From JBAXTE01 sp963556065 (lineage in GTDB: Bacteria > Bacteroidota > Bacteroidia > Bacteroidales > WCHB1-69), in the NCBI GenBank assembly GCA_963556065.3, contig CAUVYH020000006.1, positions 4,408 through 68,407 of the forward strand: 64,000 bases of DNA, in the 5' to 3' direction. Of the stretch, positions 45,730 to 54,955 are shown piece by piece; position 1 is the first letter of the stretch; each line of letters begins with the position of its first letter. Below the pieces are notes generated by a model. The model was not told the DNA's origin, did not search any database, and worked only from the letters and a program-made list of their open reading frames with translations. The position numbers were made by a program, and so were the translations under genes.

Positions 45730-46872
45730 ATGTTTATGTATTTCACAGATTCAAATGCTTTGTTTGTGTGGGATCAAAGTCAAAATATGAACCGAAGGAC
45801 GATGAAATCAATATTAAACAACCTCATTTATATGAATGTATTTTCTCCATTTTATAAAAACGACAGAAACACCGATCATCATTTTTTTAATAATTCAAAT
45901 AGAATTGCCAGAATTTTTTATCGCATAAATTCAAATAAAAAAATTTTTCAAAATGCCATAAAAAAAGGGATAAGCGTATCGAATCTTTTACGAGCGCAAT
46001 TCCCATATTTGTTTTCTGATGCTATTGAACCCCCAATAGTGTCAATAGAATTGACAAATAATTGTAATTTAAAATGTCCTTATTGTACGAATTCACTTGG
46101 CCTCAGAAAGAAAGGTTTTATGAGTGATGATGTTTTTAATAAAATAATCAATGATTTGGTTGTTATGAAACCAGTTAGAATCCAATTGGTTGGAAACGGG
46201 GAGTCAACCTTACATCCGAATTTTGGAGATTATGTTTCTAGACTAGCGAAAACAAATAATTATTTGTCACTGGTTACCAATGGACAATGGACAAATTCAA
46301 ATATTGCAGAACACATACTTAATGCTCCATTGGATTTAGTTGAAATATCAATTGATGCGGGAGGAAAAGAGAAGTATGAAGCATCAAGAATCAATGGAAA
46401 ATTTGACACTCTTTTGTCAAATATTTTATATTTAAAAACACAAAAAAACGCATTGAAATCAAAAGTGCTAATAAATATTAGGGTTATGCTTCGTCCAACA
46501 CAACTTAATATATTTAATCAAGAACGAAAATTCTGGAGTAAGTATTCGGACAAAGTAATGCCTCAATTCATTACTAAAATCAACAATACGGACTATGAGG
46601 AAAATGTTTTTTCTCCAATTCAAAATAAGCATGGCGATTTTCCGAAATGCTCAATGCCGTTTAAACATATTGAAATAAAATATACAGGAGAGGTTTTGAT
46701 GTGTTATTATACTCAATATCAAATAGGTATGCCAGGGCTTGTGATTGGTGACGTGATGGATTCTACAATAAATGAATTATGGAATAGTCGGATAATGAAA
46801 AGCTATAGAGATGCACACAGAAATAGAGATAAAGAAAAGATGACTGTTTGTAAGGGCTGTCCAGGAACATGA
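45730..46872 (+). CDS. Radical SAM / SPASM-domain protein, orphan
   Basis: This product of up to 380 residues (the ATG at 45787 is a plausible later start) has the radical SAM cluster motif CNLKCPYC (C112, C116, C119) after a strand IVSIELTNN, then the GE-type SAM-binding stretch VGNGESTLHPNF and DLVEISIDAGGKEKYEASR. The C-terminal part ends in SPASM-like cysteines (FPKCSMPFKHIEI, VLMCYYTQ, CKGCPGT) for an auxiliary iron-sulfur cluster. SPASM enzymes modify peptides, sugars or aminoglycoside-like substrates. The ~100-residue leader before the barrel is unusual and hydrophilic. No peptide precursor, transporter or sugar gene is adjacent. The DNA is distinctly AT-rich, hinting at acquisition. 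Confidence 0.85.
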   Translation: MFMYFTDSNALFVWDQSQNMNRRTMKSILNNLIYMNVFSPFYKNDRNTDHHFFNNSNRIARIFYRINSNKKIFQNAIKKGISVSNLLRAQFPYLFSDAIEPPIVSIELTNNCNLKCPYCTNSLGLRKKGFMSDDVFNKIINDLVVMKPVRIQLVGNGESTLHPNFGDYVSRLAKTNNYLSLVTNGQWTNSNIAEHILNAPLDLVEISIDAGGKEKYEASRINGKFDTLLSNILYLKTQKNALKSKVLINIRVMLRPTQLNIFNQERKFWSKYSDKVMPQFITKINNTDYEENVFSPIQNKHGDFPKCSMPFKHIEIKYTGEVLMCYYTQYQIGMPGLVIGDVMDSTINELWNSRIMKSYRDAHRNRDKEKMTVCKGCPGT

Positions 46873-47203
46873 TTTTTTGCAATTGTTGATAATGTGGGAT
46901 TTCTATAGTATGAAGTTCATGCGAATAACTATTTTAATTAGGATGAAAATTGTATAATTAGCTTATCATCTAGTGTTTTGTCTATCAGTTTATTGCGGGG
47001 TTCAATCCTTGTTTATATCTTTTTTATGCAAACTCAGTTTCAAAATTAAAAAATCAAATATTTTACTTCATTTTTTTTGAACATTGGCTAACAAATCGCC
47101 AAATTACATTTGTTAATCCAGTTATTTCAGTAGGTTAAAGAGTATTTTTGCTTTTTCGTTTTTAATGGTTGATCTTTGGGGTTCAAAACCAAAAAACTGA
47201 ATT
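46873..47203. promoter_or_regulatory. Gap with promoter of the M28 peptidase gene
   Basis: No gene is seen. TACATTTG at 47105-47112 matches the -7 consensus, with ATTG at 47083-47086 as a possible -33 element 18 bases upstream. That leaves a 5' UTR of about 85 bases before the ATG at 47204. Confidence 0.5.
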
Positions 47204-48520
47204 ATGAAGACTTGCAAACCATTGATCAATACCGTTTTCGGACCTGTAAATTTGCGTCGAATTGCGATTGCGGGAATTTTTGTCGCCTCCTTTTTTCAGG
47301 GAGAGGCACAGAATGTCGACAACATCAAAAAAACCACAAAAGTGTTGTCGTCGCCCGCTTATTTCGGGAGAGGATATGAACATCAGGGAGACTTCTTGGC
47401 GGCTCAATATATCGAAAAAGAGTATAAAACCATTGGCCTTGAAAAGCTGCAAAACCAATATCTGCAACCGTTTACATTTTTAATCAACACCTTTCCCGAT
47501 ACATTGGAACTTTCTGTTGATGGAAAAAAGTTGATCCCAGGGAAAGATTATGTATTGCGAAAATCTGCTTTTGACACAACTGTAACGTTTAAAATTCTCT
47601 ATTTCTCAAACAGTGATTTACAGTCTTTCAAGAGAGTGGAAGAGTTTGAAAAAATGAACCTTTCGGATAAAATATTGGTGTTTGATTTTGATTTCTTGAA
47701 CGAAAATTTCAAAACCTATGATACGGTCTATAAACGGATGTTTTCGTTGCCGGTTGCTGGAATGATAAATCTGACCACGCATCCGTTGCGCTCATATGCA
47801 ATGCATTCCCTGAAAGTGCGTAAAAGGTTCTCCTGTGATGCCAACAAAAACACGTTTGACACCACGGCAACCACCTTGTCGCTGAAAGTCCATACGAAGT
47901 ACCTGAAAGATTACGCCACCAACAATGTGGTGGGAATGATTAAAGGGAAGAAATTCCCGAATAAGTATATCGTCATTGGTGGACATTATGACCATCTGGG
48001 AGTGATGGGGCAAAACGTCATTTTCCCTGGAGCTGATGACAACGCCAGCGGAATTGGAACAATGCTAGAATTGGCCCGTTATTTCAAGAAAAACCAACCG
48101 GATTATTCGCTGATATTTGTGGCGTTTAGCGCCGAGGAGGCGGGATTGCTGGGGGCGACCCATTTTGTGAAAAATTGCCCGGTTCCCATTGCCGACATCC
48201 GATTTATGCTGAACTTGGACATGGTTGGATTCGGGGCAACGGGCATCGATGTTTTCAATGGAACAAACGAACCGGCGCTCATGGACAAAATGAATGAAAT
48301 TGTGAAATTGAAGAAACTGGATATCAAATTGGTTTCGAAAGAAAATATTAACCAAAGTGATCACTTTCCATTTACTGAAAAGAAAATTCCTGCTCTGTTT
48401 GTTACAACGGGTGTAAAAGATTCCCCATGGTATCACAGCGTGGATGATACATACTCATCGGTGACTTTTGACAAGATTGAACCGTTGATGCAACTGCTGA
48501 TCGAAATGATCAAAGGATAG
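47204..48520 (+). CDS. Secreted M28-family zinc aminopeptidase
   Basis: This 438-residue protein has a signal peptide-like segment (IAIAGIFVASFFQGEAQ). A PA-like insert precedes the M28 catalytic domain. The co-catalytic zinc ligands are visible in the expected order: His in VIGGHYDHLG, bridging Asp in GADDNASG, the catalytic Glu pair SAEEAG, Asp in NLDMVG, and His in WYHSVDDT. These enzymes remove N-terminal residues from peptides in the periplasm or outside. Co-location with the M6 protease fits a proteolytic, peptide-feeding lifestyle but they are not in one operon. Confidence 0.9.
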   Translation: MKTCKPLINTVFGPVNLRRIAIAGIFVASFFQGEAQNVDNIKKTTKVLSSPAYFGRGYEHQGDFLAAQYIEKEYKTIGLEKLQNQYLQPFTFLINTFPDTLELSVDGKKLIPGKDYVLRKSAFDTTVTFKILYFSNSDLQSFKRVEEFEKMNLSDKILVFDFDFLNENFKTYDTVYKRMFSLPVAGMINLTTHPLRSYAMHSLKVRKRFSCDANKNTFDTTATTLSLKVHTKYLKDYATNNVVGMIKGKKFPNKYIVIGGHYDHLGVMGQNVIFPGADDNASGIGTMLELARYFKKNQPDYSLIFVAFSAEEAGLLGATHFVKNCPVPIADIRFMLNLDMVGFGATGIDVFNGTNEPALMDKMNEIVKLKKLDIKLVSKENINQSDHFPFTEKKIPALFVTTGVKDSPWYHSVDDTYSSVTFDKIEPLMQLLIEMIKG

Positions 48521-48548
48521 AATTTTGCGGGAAATTGCGAGAATCTTC

Positions 48549-48604
48549 CAAAATCTCGCAATTTCAACAAATATCTCTGTTTGGCTTATTGTCCTTAGAT
48601 TTGC
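48549..48604 (+). repeat. 56-bp promoter-like block, orphan copy
   Basis: This block is identical at 48 of 56 positions, without gaps, to 50403-50458, the promoter region of prmC. It ends in TAGATTTG (48596-48603), a good -7 box, but no plus-strand gene follows; transcription from it would run antisense into the 3' end of the gene at 48653-50242. Confidence 0.7.
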
Positions 48605-48652
48605 ATAAATGAATGATTGAAAAATACTGTAGTTGTCTCTCTTTCGGCAAAT

Positions 48653-50242
48653 TCAATTTCCCCAGCCGATAAACAGGAGGTTCATACACCCTTCGGTCCA
48701 TGAGTCGGGGATTAGCGATGGCATGTTTTCATTGTTTATCATAATTCCAACTCCAAATTGTTGGGCCCACTTTCCATTGTACATGACTCCGTATTTTAGG
48801 GTGAAAGTTCTTAAAAATGTTGTAATTACCCCTATTTCGGGATAAAAAGTGATTTTTGTTTTTTCGGTTTTAAAATACTGTGTATTTGCGCTAATTGTTT
48901 TTCCATTGACGATATTGTAACAGTTGTATTTGCGAACATCATCGTATTGTTCGTAACCGATTGCTCCGTATATCCAAATTGGATAGCTGATGGGGTTGTA
49001 TTTTACGCCCAAAGATAATGCGGTTAAATCTCTACGCGTATCATTTGTTGGGGTGATTAAATCGTATTTCGTTGAATTCGTCCCATTATTGTTAAATGTT
49101 ACCGTCTCATAATCAAAAACATTGAATCGAAAATTGTAGAAAAAGCTGATTTTTTTATTGTTCAATTGGCTGATGGTTATGCCGTAGGATGGCTCTGTGT
49201 CATAGTTAAACATGATATAGGTGTAATCAAATTCTTTTATGCCATTTTCGTCGATAATTCCTCCAAAAAAGTTTGCTCTTTTTAGCTTTTTTTCAACTGT
49301 GCTTTTGTAAATGCCATTCTCGTATTTTTGCAAGTAGGATGAATAGATGCTTGATGCCGTATTGAATCTCCATTTTCTAAAATAGGAGTTGCCTGTTGTG
49401 AGATAGTTTTTTTGTAAAAGAGAGTCCAGAATCATCGTTTTTTCATCGTTTGGAAAAGTTTCAATATAAGTCCTCATGTCATCACTGTCAAGCCTTAACG
49501 CATTTTCATAAAGTTTTGATTTGTAATGTTCCCTTACCAAAGAATCATATTTGCCCTCCGGAAAATAACGAAAGTAATCTTTGATAACATGTGGATATGG
49601 TGAATTTATCGATTTTTTATAACAGTCAAACTCAAGACTGTCCAATAATAGTGTGATCTCTTTTGAATGAGCCCCGTTAGGATGATTTTTTAAATGGCGC
49701 TGGCAATCTGAAATTTCTTTATGACGGATACAATATTTCCATGAATCATTTTCGTTGTAGCTTGGTAAAGAGTCCGTTACTGTTGTTATGTATTTCCCGT
49801 TAGGATATTTCTTTGTGTACTCATAAGCGTAATAGGAAGATTTTTTGCTCTGAATCGTATTAAACAGTTTGTCTTCTTCTATGTTCTCTTTTTCGATATA
49901 TAATTCATACTCCCTCACTTTGACATAGGATTCACTGCTCTTGTCCTTATAATGCTTAAAAAAAGATTCAATCTGTTTTTGGGCATTGAGATTATCATCG
50001 GTTTTGATATACGAATGAATGAGCATGACTTGGAATTCTGTCTTTTCTTGGATGAAAACCTCTTCAAAACCAGGAGTTGAGCTGTTGTTATTTTTATAAT
50101 TTGATATTATATCAATGTATCTTTTAAATTCATGCGAATTGTATGCTTCCTTTGCGTTCTGTAGTATTGCTTGATTCTCGTTTTGTGAAAATACAAGTAG
50201 AAAATTGAAAAATAAAACGATGAGGAGTAGCGCTTTTTTCAT
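48653..50242 (-). CDS. Secreted protein with TPR-like N-terminal half and beta-barrel-like C-terminus, unknown function
   Basis: The start is placed at 50242 (MKKALLLIVLFFNFLLVFSQ, a clean signal peptide) rather than six codons upstream. The 529-residue protein is unrecognised. Residues about 25-320 are helical and contain repeated FPNDEK/YPNGKY/HPNGAHSKE-type turns (proline-asn-gly followed by a helix), as in bacterial TPR-like outer-membrane lipoproteins such as BamD relatives. The last ~190 residues are rich in aromatic strands (GITISQLNNKKISFFYNFRF, YPIWIYGAIGYEQYDD, LKYGVMYNGKWAQQFGVG) and end in a short hydrophobic strand, suggesting a membrane-embedded beta-barrel. It stands alone between convergent and divergent neighbours. 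Confidence 0.6.
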   Translation of the reverse strand: MKKALLLIVLFFNFLLVFSQNENQAILQNAKEAYNSHEFKRYIDIISNYKNNNSSTPGFEEVFIQEKTEFQVMLIHSYIKTDDNLNAQKQIESFFKHYKDKSSESYVKVREYELYIEKENIEEDKLFNTIQSKKSSYYAYEYTKKYPNGKYITTVTDSLPSYNENDSWKYCIRHKEISDCQRHLKNHPNGAHSKEITLLLDSLEFDCYKKSINSPYPHVIKDYFRYFPEGKYDSLVREHYKSKLYENALRLDSDDMRTYIETFPNDEKTMILDSLLQKNYLTTGNSYFRKWRFNTASSIYSSYLQKYENGIYKSTVEKKLKRANFFGGIIDENGIKEFDYTYIMFNYDTEPSYGITISQLNNKKISFFYNFRFNVFDYETVTFNNNGTNSTKYDLITPTNDTRRDLTALSLGVKYNPISYPIWIYGAIGYEQYDDVRKYNCYNIVNGKTISANTQYFKTEKTKITFYPEIGVITTFLRTFTLKYGVMYNGKWAQQFGVGIMINNENMPSLIPDSWTEGCMNLLFIGWGN

Positions 50243-50402
50243 AGAGAGTTTTTTGTACAAGTTGCTGCTTAATCGAATGTTTGTACAAATTTAATCATAT
50301 TTTTTCATTTATTGTAAAATTTTAAGTCAAGATATTATTTTCAATAAGATCAATACGACGAAAACGATTGCAAGATCAATGTTCCAAAAAGCAATTTATC
50401 TG

Positions 50403-50458
50403 CAAAATCTCACAATTTCACCAAATGTCTCTGTTTGGCTTTTAATCCTTAACTTTGC
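50403..50458 (+). promoter_or_regulatory. prmC promoter region (duplicated 56-bp block)
   Basis: The block ends in TAACTTTG (50450-50457), a -7 box 28 bases before the prmC ATG at 50485. A near copy lies 1.85 kb upstream at 48549-48604. CTGTTTGG at 50431-50438 is shared by both, but is spaced too closely for a standard -33 box. Confidence 0.65.
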
Positions 50459-50484
50459 AGGATCGTAAAACTCAAAATACAACT

Positions 50485-51375
50485 ATGTCACAAGAAAATA
50501 TCAACCGGATGTGGCCGGCATCTAATATGGTAGCTCAAATTCGCAAACATATTCAGCAGCAGCTTGCAACGGTTTTTCTCGATGAGCAGGAGCGAAATGT
50601 GTTGACCTCCATGATTTTGCAGCGCATCACCGGGTTGAGCAAGACCGAGATCACCATCCAGCCTGATTTCAGGGTCAACGAATCGGATATCGTGTGGCTG
50701 AAAAATGCACTGGAAGATTTGAATGATCACTGCCCGGTCCAATATGTGGTTGGTTATGAGGAGTTTTATGGACTGAAATTCAACGTCAACAAACATGTGC
50801 TCATTCCCCGTCCCGAAACGGAAGAGTTGGTGAAATGGGTGCTTGATGATCATGCAACTTCAAAAGCTCCCTTGTCTCTGATTGATCTGGGAACCGGTAG
50901 CGGATGCATCGCCATTGCTCTGAAACACAATCGTTCCGATTGGTCTGTTAGCGGTCTCGACAAAAGTGTGGAAGCCCTCACCGTGGCGCAATCTAATGCC
51001 TTGCAAAACGGGGTGGAGGTCGATTTTGTGGAAAATGACCTGTTGGATTTTAAACCGATGTCCCGAAAATTTGACATTGTGGTGAGCAATCCACCCTACA
51101 TCCGGAATTCCGAAAAGAGGTTGATGCAAAAGAATGTGCTGGAATTCGAACCTGAAATGGCGCTGTTCGTGGAAGACGATGATCCGCTGATTTTCTATAG
51201 GGCCATTGCCGAAATTTCAAAAACATTGCTCAAGGATAAGGGGTTCATTTATCTGGAAATCAACGAAGCCTTTGGGAATGAAACGGTGGAAATGCTCAAA
51301 GAATATGGGTACGGGGGTGTTGAGTTGAGAGAAGATCTGTTTGGGAAATCGAGGATGGTCAAAGCAAAGAAGTAA
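50485..51375 (+). CDS. prmC: Peptide chain release factor N5-glutamine methyltransferase
   Basis: This enzyme methylates the Gln of the GGQ motif in release factors RF1 and RF2 using SAM, which raises termination efficiency. The start at 50485 (MSQENINRMW) gives 296 residues; the open frame upstream to 50455 starts with TTG inside the promoter box and is not credible. An N-terminal helical RF-recognition domain precedes the methyltransferase fold with DLGTGSG (134-140) and the catalytic NPPY at 202-205. EFEPEMALFVEDDDPLIFYR is also typical of PrmC/HemK. It is monocistronic. Confidence 0.93.
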   Translation: MSQENINRMWPASNMVAQIRKHIQQQLATVFLDEQERNVLTSMILQRITGLSKTEITIQPDFRVNESDIVWLKNALEDLNDHCPVQYVVGYEEFYGLKFNVNKHVLIPRPETEELVKWVLDDHATSKAPLSLIDLGTGSGCIAIALKHNRSDWSVSGLDKSVEALTVAQSNALQNGVEVDFVENDLLDFKPMSRKFDIVVSNPPYIRNSEKRLMQKNVLEFEPEMALFVEDDDPLIFYRAIAEISKTLLKDKGFIYLEINEAFGNETVEMLKEYGYGGVELREDLFGKSRMVKAKK

Positions 51376-51536
51376 AAAGTTTGAAAGTGGAAAGTCTATA
51401 AAGAGTGTTTTAATAAAAATATTTCAGCATTATTACTTTGGATAAAATTTAATTGATTTATGTTTAGCTTAAACAGGGTTTTTGATTTTTGGTTAATCAT
51501 AAATTGTGAAAAAGTGAAAATAATTTGATGATTACC

Positions 51537-51567
51537 ATTGTGTTTTTTAAACTTTATTGTAAATTTG
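51537..51567 (+). promoter_or_regulatory. Promoter of the FG-GAP protein gene
   Basis: ATTG (51537-51540) and TAAATTTG (51560-51567) are spaced by 19 bases, close to the Bacteroidota -33/-7 arrangement. The 5' UTR would be about 80 bases. Confidence 0.55.
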
Positions 51568-51656
51568 TTCCGATTAATGATGATTGATTAAGGGTTCTAT
51601 AATTATCGTTAATTTCAAACCCAAAAAAATCAGGAGAACTCCCCATATATTTAAAT

Positions 51657-54600
51657 ATGAAAAAAACAATTACATTTTTAATGTTGTGTTTGGTTGCTTT
51701 TAGCTTTCAGGACACACAGGCACAAGATTGGGCTCAAAAAGCAAAAGCTGTGCCAGTTCCATACTTACAAACTTTAAGCAATCAAAACTTTGGCAATTCC
51801 GTTGCTATTGATGGTGCCTATGCAGTGGTAGGAGCTCCAGGATATGAAAATAATTCAGGAGCAACTTTTGTGTATTTTTTTAATGGTAGTGTGTGGACAT
51901 TATTAACGAGGTTAAAGGCTTCCGATTTGGTTTCCAATGATCGTTTTGGTTCTTCTGTAAGCATTTCTGGAGATAATATTGTGATTGGATCTTATCGAGC
52001 AGCATATGTATATACCAAACCTGCTTCCGGCTGGACTGAAATGACACAAACTGCGAAATTTATAGTTTCTGATGTGTCCTCAGTATGTATTTCAGAGGAT
52101 AATATTGTTGTAGGAGCCAAGACTAATAATTCAAATATTGGTTCCGCTTATGTTTATACCAAGCCGGTTTCGGGTTGGGCTGATAATACTCAAGCCGCAA
52201 TACTTACTGCATCGGATGGAGCTACAAATGATTATTTTGGAAATTCAGTAAGTATCTCAGGGGATAATATTGTGATAGGTGCTTATGGCGATAATGACAA
52301 TGGTGCTGTTTCCGGTTCTGCTTATCTTTTTACCAAACCAGTACTTGGTTGGATGAATATGACTCAAGCTGCTAAATTAAAGCCTTCGGATGGAGCTACA
52401 GGTGACTATTTTGGATATTCAGTAAGTATCTCAGGGGATAATATTGTGATAGGATCTTATAGCGATGATGATAATGGTTCTGCTTCAGGTTCTGCTTATG
52501 TATTTGCCAAACCTCTTGCAGGTTGGACTTCTATGACTCAAACTGCCAAAATAAAGCCATCAGATGGGGGCGCCAATGATTTCTTTGGATATTCAGTAAA
52601 TGTTTCAGCTGATACAGTTGTTGTAGGGGCTTATGGTTCTGATAATGTTGTAACTGAAGCAGGTGCTGCTTATATATTTGTAAAGCCTGAAGCCGGTTGG
52701 ACTTCAATGATTCAAACTGCTAAAATCAGCACCTCTGATACGGTAAATTACGGCAGGTTTGGGTGCTCAGTAGCATTTTCCGGAAGCAATATTTTAATAG
52801 GAGCTCTTAATAATAGTGATACCGAGCTAAATTCTGGTGCAGTTTATTGCTTTCGGAAGCCGGTTTCTGGTTGGAATAATATGATTCAAACGCAAAGAAT
52901 ACTAATTCCTGTTTATTTTGGTAATTTACATGATTACTATGGCTATTCAGTTGCAATAGATGGGGATTATGCGGTTATTGGAAGTAATAGATATAAAGAT
53001 TCTCAAGGTATTGCTTATGTGCTTCATTATGATGGGAACACATGGATAACCCAAGCAAAACTCACTGCATCAGATGGTTCGACGAATCAATATTTTGGAG
53101 AATCTGTTGGGATATCAGAAGATAATATTGTTGTAGGTGCATTTTATGATAGTGAAAATGGTAATACTTATTGTGGTTCTGCATATGTATTTACTAAACC
53201 TGCTTCAGGTTGGACAGATATGACCCAAACAGCTAAACTCAGTGCTTCGGATGGAGCCGGAGGCGATTATTTTGGAAGATCTGTATGCATCTCAGGGGAA
53301 AACATTGTAGTTGGAGCTTATACGGATGATAACTCTATGGGTTCTGCATATGTTTTTACAAAGCCTGTTTCTGGCTGGGTTAATATGACACAAACTGCTA
53401 AATTGACTGCTACGGATAGAAATGTTAGTGACTATTTTGGATATTCAGTAAGTATCTCCGGGGATAATGTTGTGATAGGAGCTTATGGTGATGATGACAA
53501 TGGCTCTTCTTCCGGCTCTGCTTATCTTTTTACCAAACCGGCATTTGGTTGGGTTAACATGACTCAAACCGCTAAAATAAAACCTTCGGATGGAATCCCC
53601 GGTGGATGTTTTGGGTTTGCAGTGGATATCTCAGGGAATGCATTGGTAGTAGGTGCTCCTTGTAGTTATGGTTCGGCTTCCAGTTCCGCTTATGTTTTTG
53701 TTAAGCCTACTTTAGGTTGGGGGGATATGACCCAAACAGCGAAATTAATTGCATCTGATTGTGCAATTGATGATTTTTTTGGCAGATCAGTAAGAATTTG
53801 TGGAGATAATATTGTTGTAGGATCAGATGAGGATGACGATAATGGTTACCAATCCGGTTCTGTATATGTATTTTCCAAACCTGCTTCAGGTTGGTCTCAA
53901 ATGATGCAGACCGACAAAATTAAATCGATAGATGGAAGTGATAATGATCATTTTGGTGAATCAGTGGGTATTACTAATAATTATATTATTGTTGGAGCTC
54001 CATATGAAAATGGAAATGGGTTTTTAACCGGTTCCGTATATCTGTTCGAAAAATGTGTTCCAACAGCTAGCACAGACATTCATGCCGCATGCGATACTTA
54101 CACCTGGATCAATGGGATAACCTATACTGAAAGCAATAATACAGCTACTGATACCCTTGTTAATTTTGCGGGTTGTGATAGTATAGTGACATTAAATTTA
54201 ACCATTAAACATTCAACTTTTGTTACGGATGTTCATTTTGCATGTGATAGTTATACATGGATAGATGGGAATACATATACGTCAAGCAATAATTCGGCTA
54301 CTTATATAACTTCTAATTCTGTTGGGTGCGACAGTGTAATCACCCTTAATTTGACAATTAATTCTGTGAATTCAATAATTGATCAAGCATCTTCAACGCT
54401 TACAGCTAATCCTGCTGGAGGAACATATAAATGGTTAAATTGTAATGGATTTAGTCCAATTAGTGGACAACTGAATCAGGTTTATATCCCTACAGCTAAT
54501 GGAAGTTATGCCGTAGAAGTAACTAAATTCGGATGTGTGGATACCTCATCATGTGTAAATGTTACAACTGTTGGTGTTATTGAGAGTATAGATAATAGCC

Positions 54601-54830
54601 AATTTCAACTATTTCCAAATCCAACTACGGGTGAAATAAACATTAAGATGAATGAAATTAATAGTAGCGTTAAGATTAATGTGCTTGATGTTACAGGAAA
54701 ACTTGTTTCATCTTATGAATATAAAGATAAACAGTTGATTACATTCACTATTAATGAATCTCCTGGGTTTTATTTTGTTGAAGTATTAACTGACTTTGAA
54801 AAAATTAGGACAAAGATTATTAAACAATAA
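51657..54830 (+). CDS. T9SS-exported protein with 14 FG-GAP blades (two beta-propellers)
   Basis: This 1057-residue protein has a signal peptide (ITFLMLCLVAFSFQDTQAQ). I count fourteen units of about 55-60 residues with an NDYFGxSVSISGDNIVIGAYGDDDNG core, the FG-GAP motif of integrin-type propellers with calcium-loop-like DDDNG. Units 1 and 8 share a distinct opening (SVAIDGxYAVxG, no KPxxGW tail), so the array reads as two consecutive seven-bladed propellers. After them come two TCDS-like repeats (ACDTYTWINGITYT, ACDSYTWIDGNTYT), and a type A T9SS sorting domain ends the protein (LFPNPTTGEINIKM ... GFYFVEVLTD). A surface adhesin or matrix protein is likely. Confidence 0.88.
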   Translation: MKKTITFLMLCLVAFSFQDTQAQDWAQKAKAVPVPYLQTLSNQNFGNSVAIDGAYAVVGAPGYENNSGATFVYFFNGSVWTLLTRLKASDLVSNDRFGSSVSISGDNIVIGSYRAAYVYTKPASGWTEMTQTAKFIVSDVSSVCISEDNIVVGAKTNNSNIGSAYVYTKPVSGWADNTQAAILTASDGATNDYFGNSVSISGDNIVIGAYGDNDNGAVSGSAYLFTKPVLGWMNMTQAAKLKPSDGATGDYFGYSVSISGDNIVIGSYSDDDNGSASGSAYVFAKPLAGWTSMTQTAKIKPSDGGANDFFGYSVNVSADTVVVGAYGSDNVVTEAGAAYIFVKPEAGWTSMIQTAKISTSDTVNYGRFGCSVAFSGSNILIGALNNSDTELNSGAVYCFRKPVSGWNNMIQTQRILIPVYFGNLHDYYGYSVAIDGDYAVIGSNRYKDSQGIAYVLHYDGNTWITQAKLTASDGSTNQYFGESVGISEDNIVVGAFYDSENGNTYCGSAYVFTKPASGWTDMTQTAKLSASDGAGGDYFGRSVCISGENIVVGAYTDDNSMGSAYVFTKPVSGWVNMTQTAKLTATDRNVSDYFGYSVSISGDNVVIGAYGDDDNGSSSGSAYLFTKPAFGWVNMTQTAKIKPSDGIPGGCFGFAVDISGNALVVGAPCSYGSASSSAYVFVKPTLGWGDMTQTAKLIASDCAIDDFFGRSVRICGDNIVVGSDEDDDNGYQSGSVYVFSKPASGWSQMMQTDKIKSIDGSDNDHFGESVGITNNYIIVGAPYENGNGFLTGSVYLFEKCVPTASTDIHAACDTYTWINGITYTESNNTATDTLVNFAGCDSIVTLNLTIKHSTFVTDVHFACDSYTWIDGNTYTSSNNSATYITSNSVGCDSVITLNLTINSVNSIIDQASSTLTANPAGGTYKWLNCNGFSPISGQLNQVYIPTANGSYAVEVTKFGCVDTSSCVNVTTVGVIESIDNSQFQLFPNPTTGEINIKMNEINSSVKINVLDVTGKLVSSYEYKDKQLITFTINESPGFYFVEVLTDFEKIRTKIIKQ

Positions 54831-54836
54831 CATGTG

Positions 54837-54876
54837 AAAAGAAGGTTGGGAAAAATATTTTTTCAACCTTCTTTTT
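54837..54876 (+). terminator. Terminator of the FG-GAP gene
   Basis: AAAAGAAGGTTG (54837-54848) pairs with CAACCTTCTTTT and runs into TTTTT. Confidence 0.85.
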
Positions 54877-54898
54877 GGGTTAGGATTATGGTATGAAC

Positions 54899-54927
54899 AA
54901 AAAAAGGATGACTCAAAACCACCCTTT
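54899..54927 (-). terminator. Terminator of the DUF1015 gene
   Basis: On the minus strand AAAAGGGTG pairs with CATCCTTTT (one G-T wobble) and is followed by a T-run. A smaller stem, ATTCAAT/ATTGAAT, lies at 54938-54955 next to the stop codon. Confidence 0.65.
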
Positions 54928-54955
54928 TCAATTTTATTATTCAATAGCCATTGAA

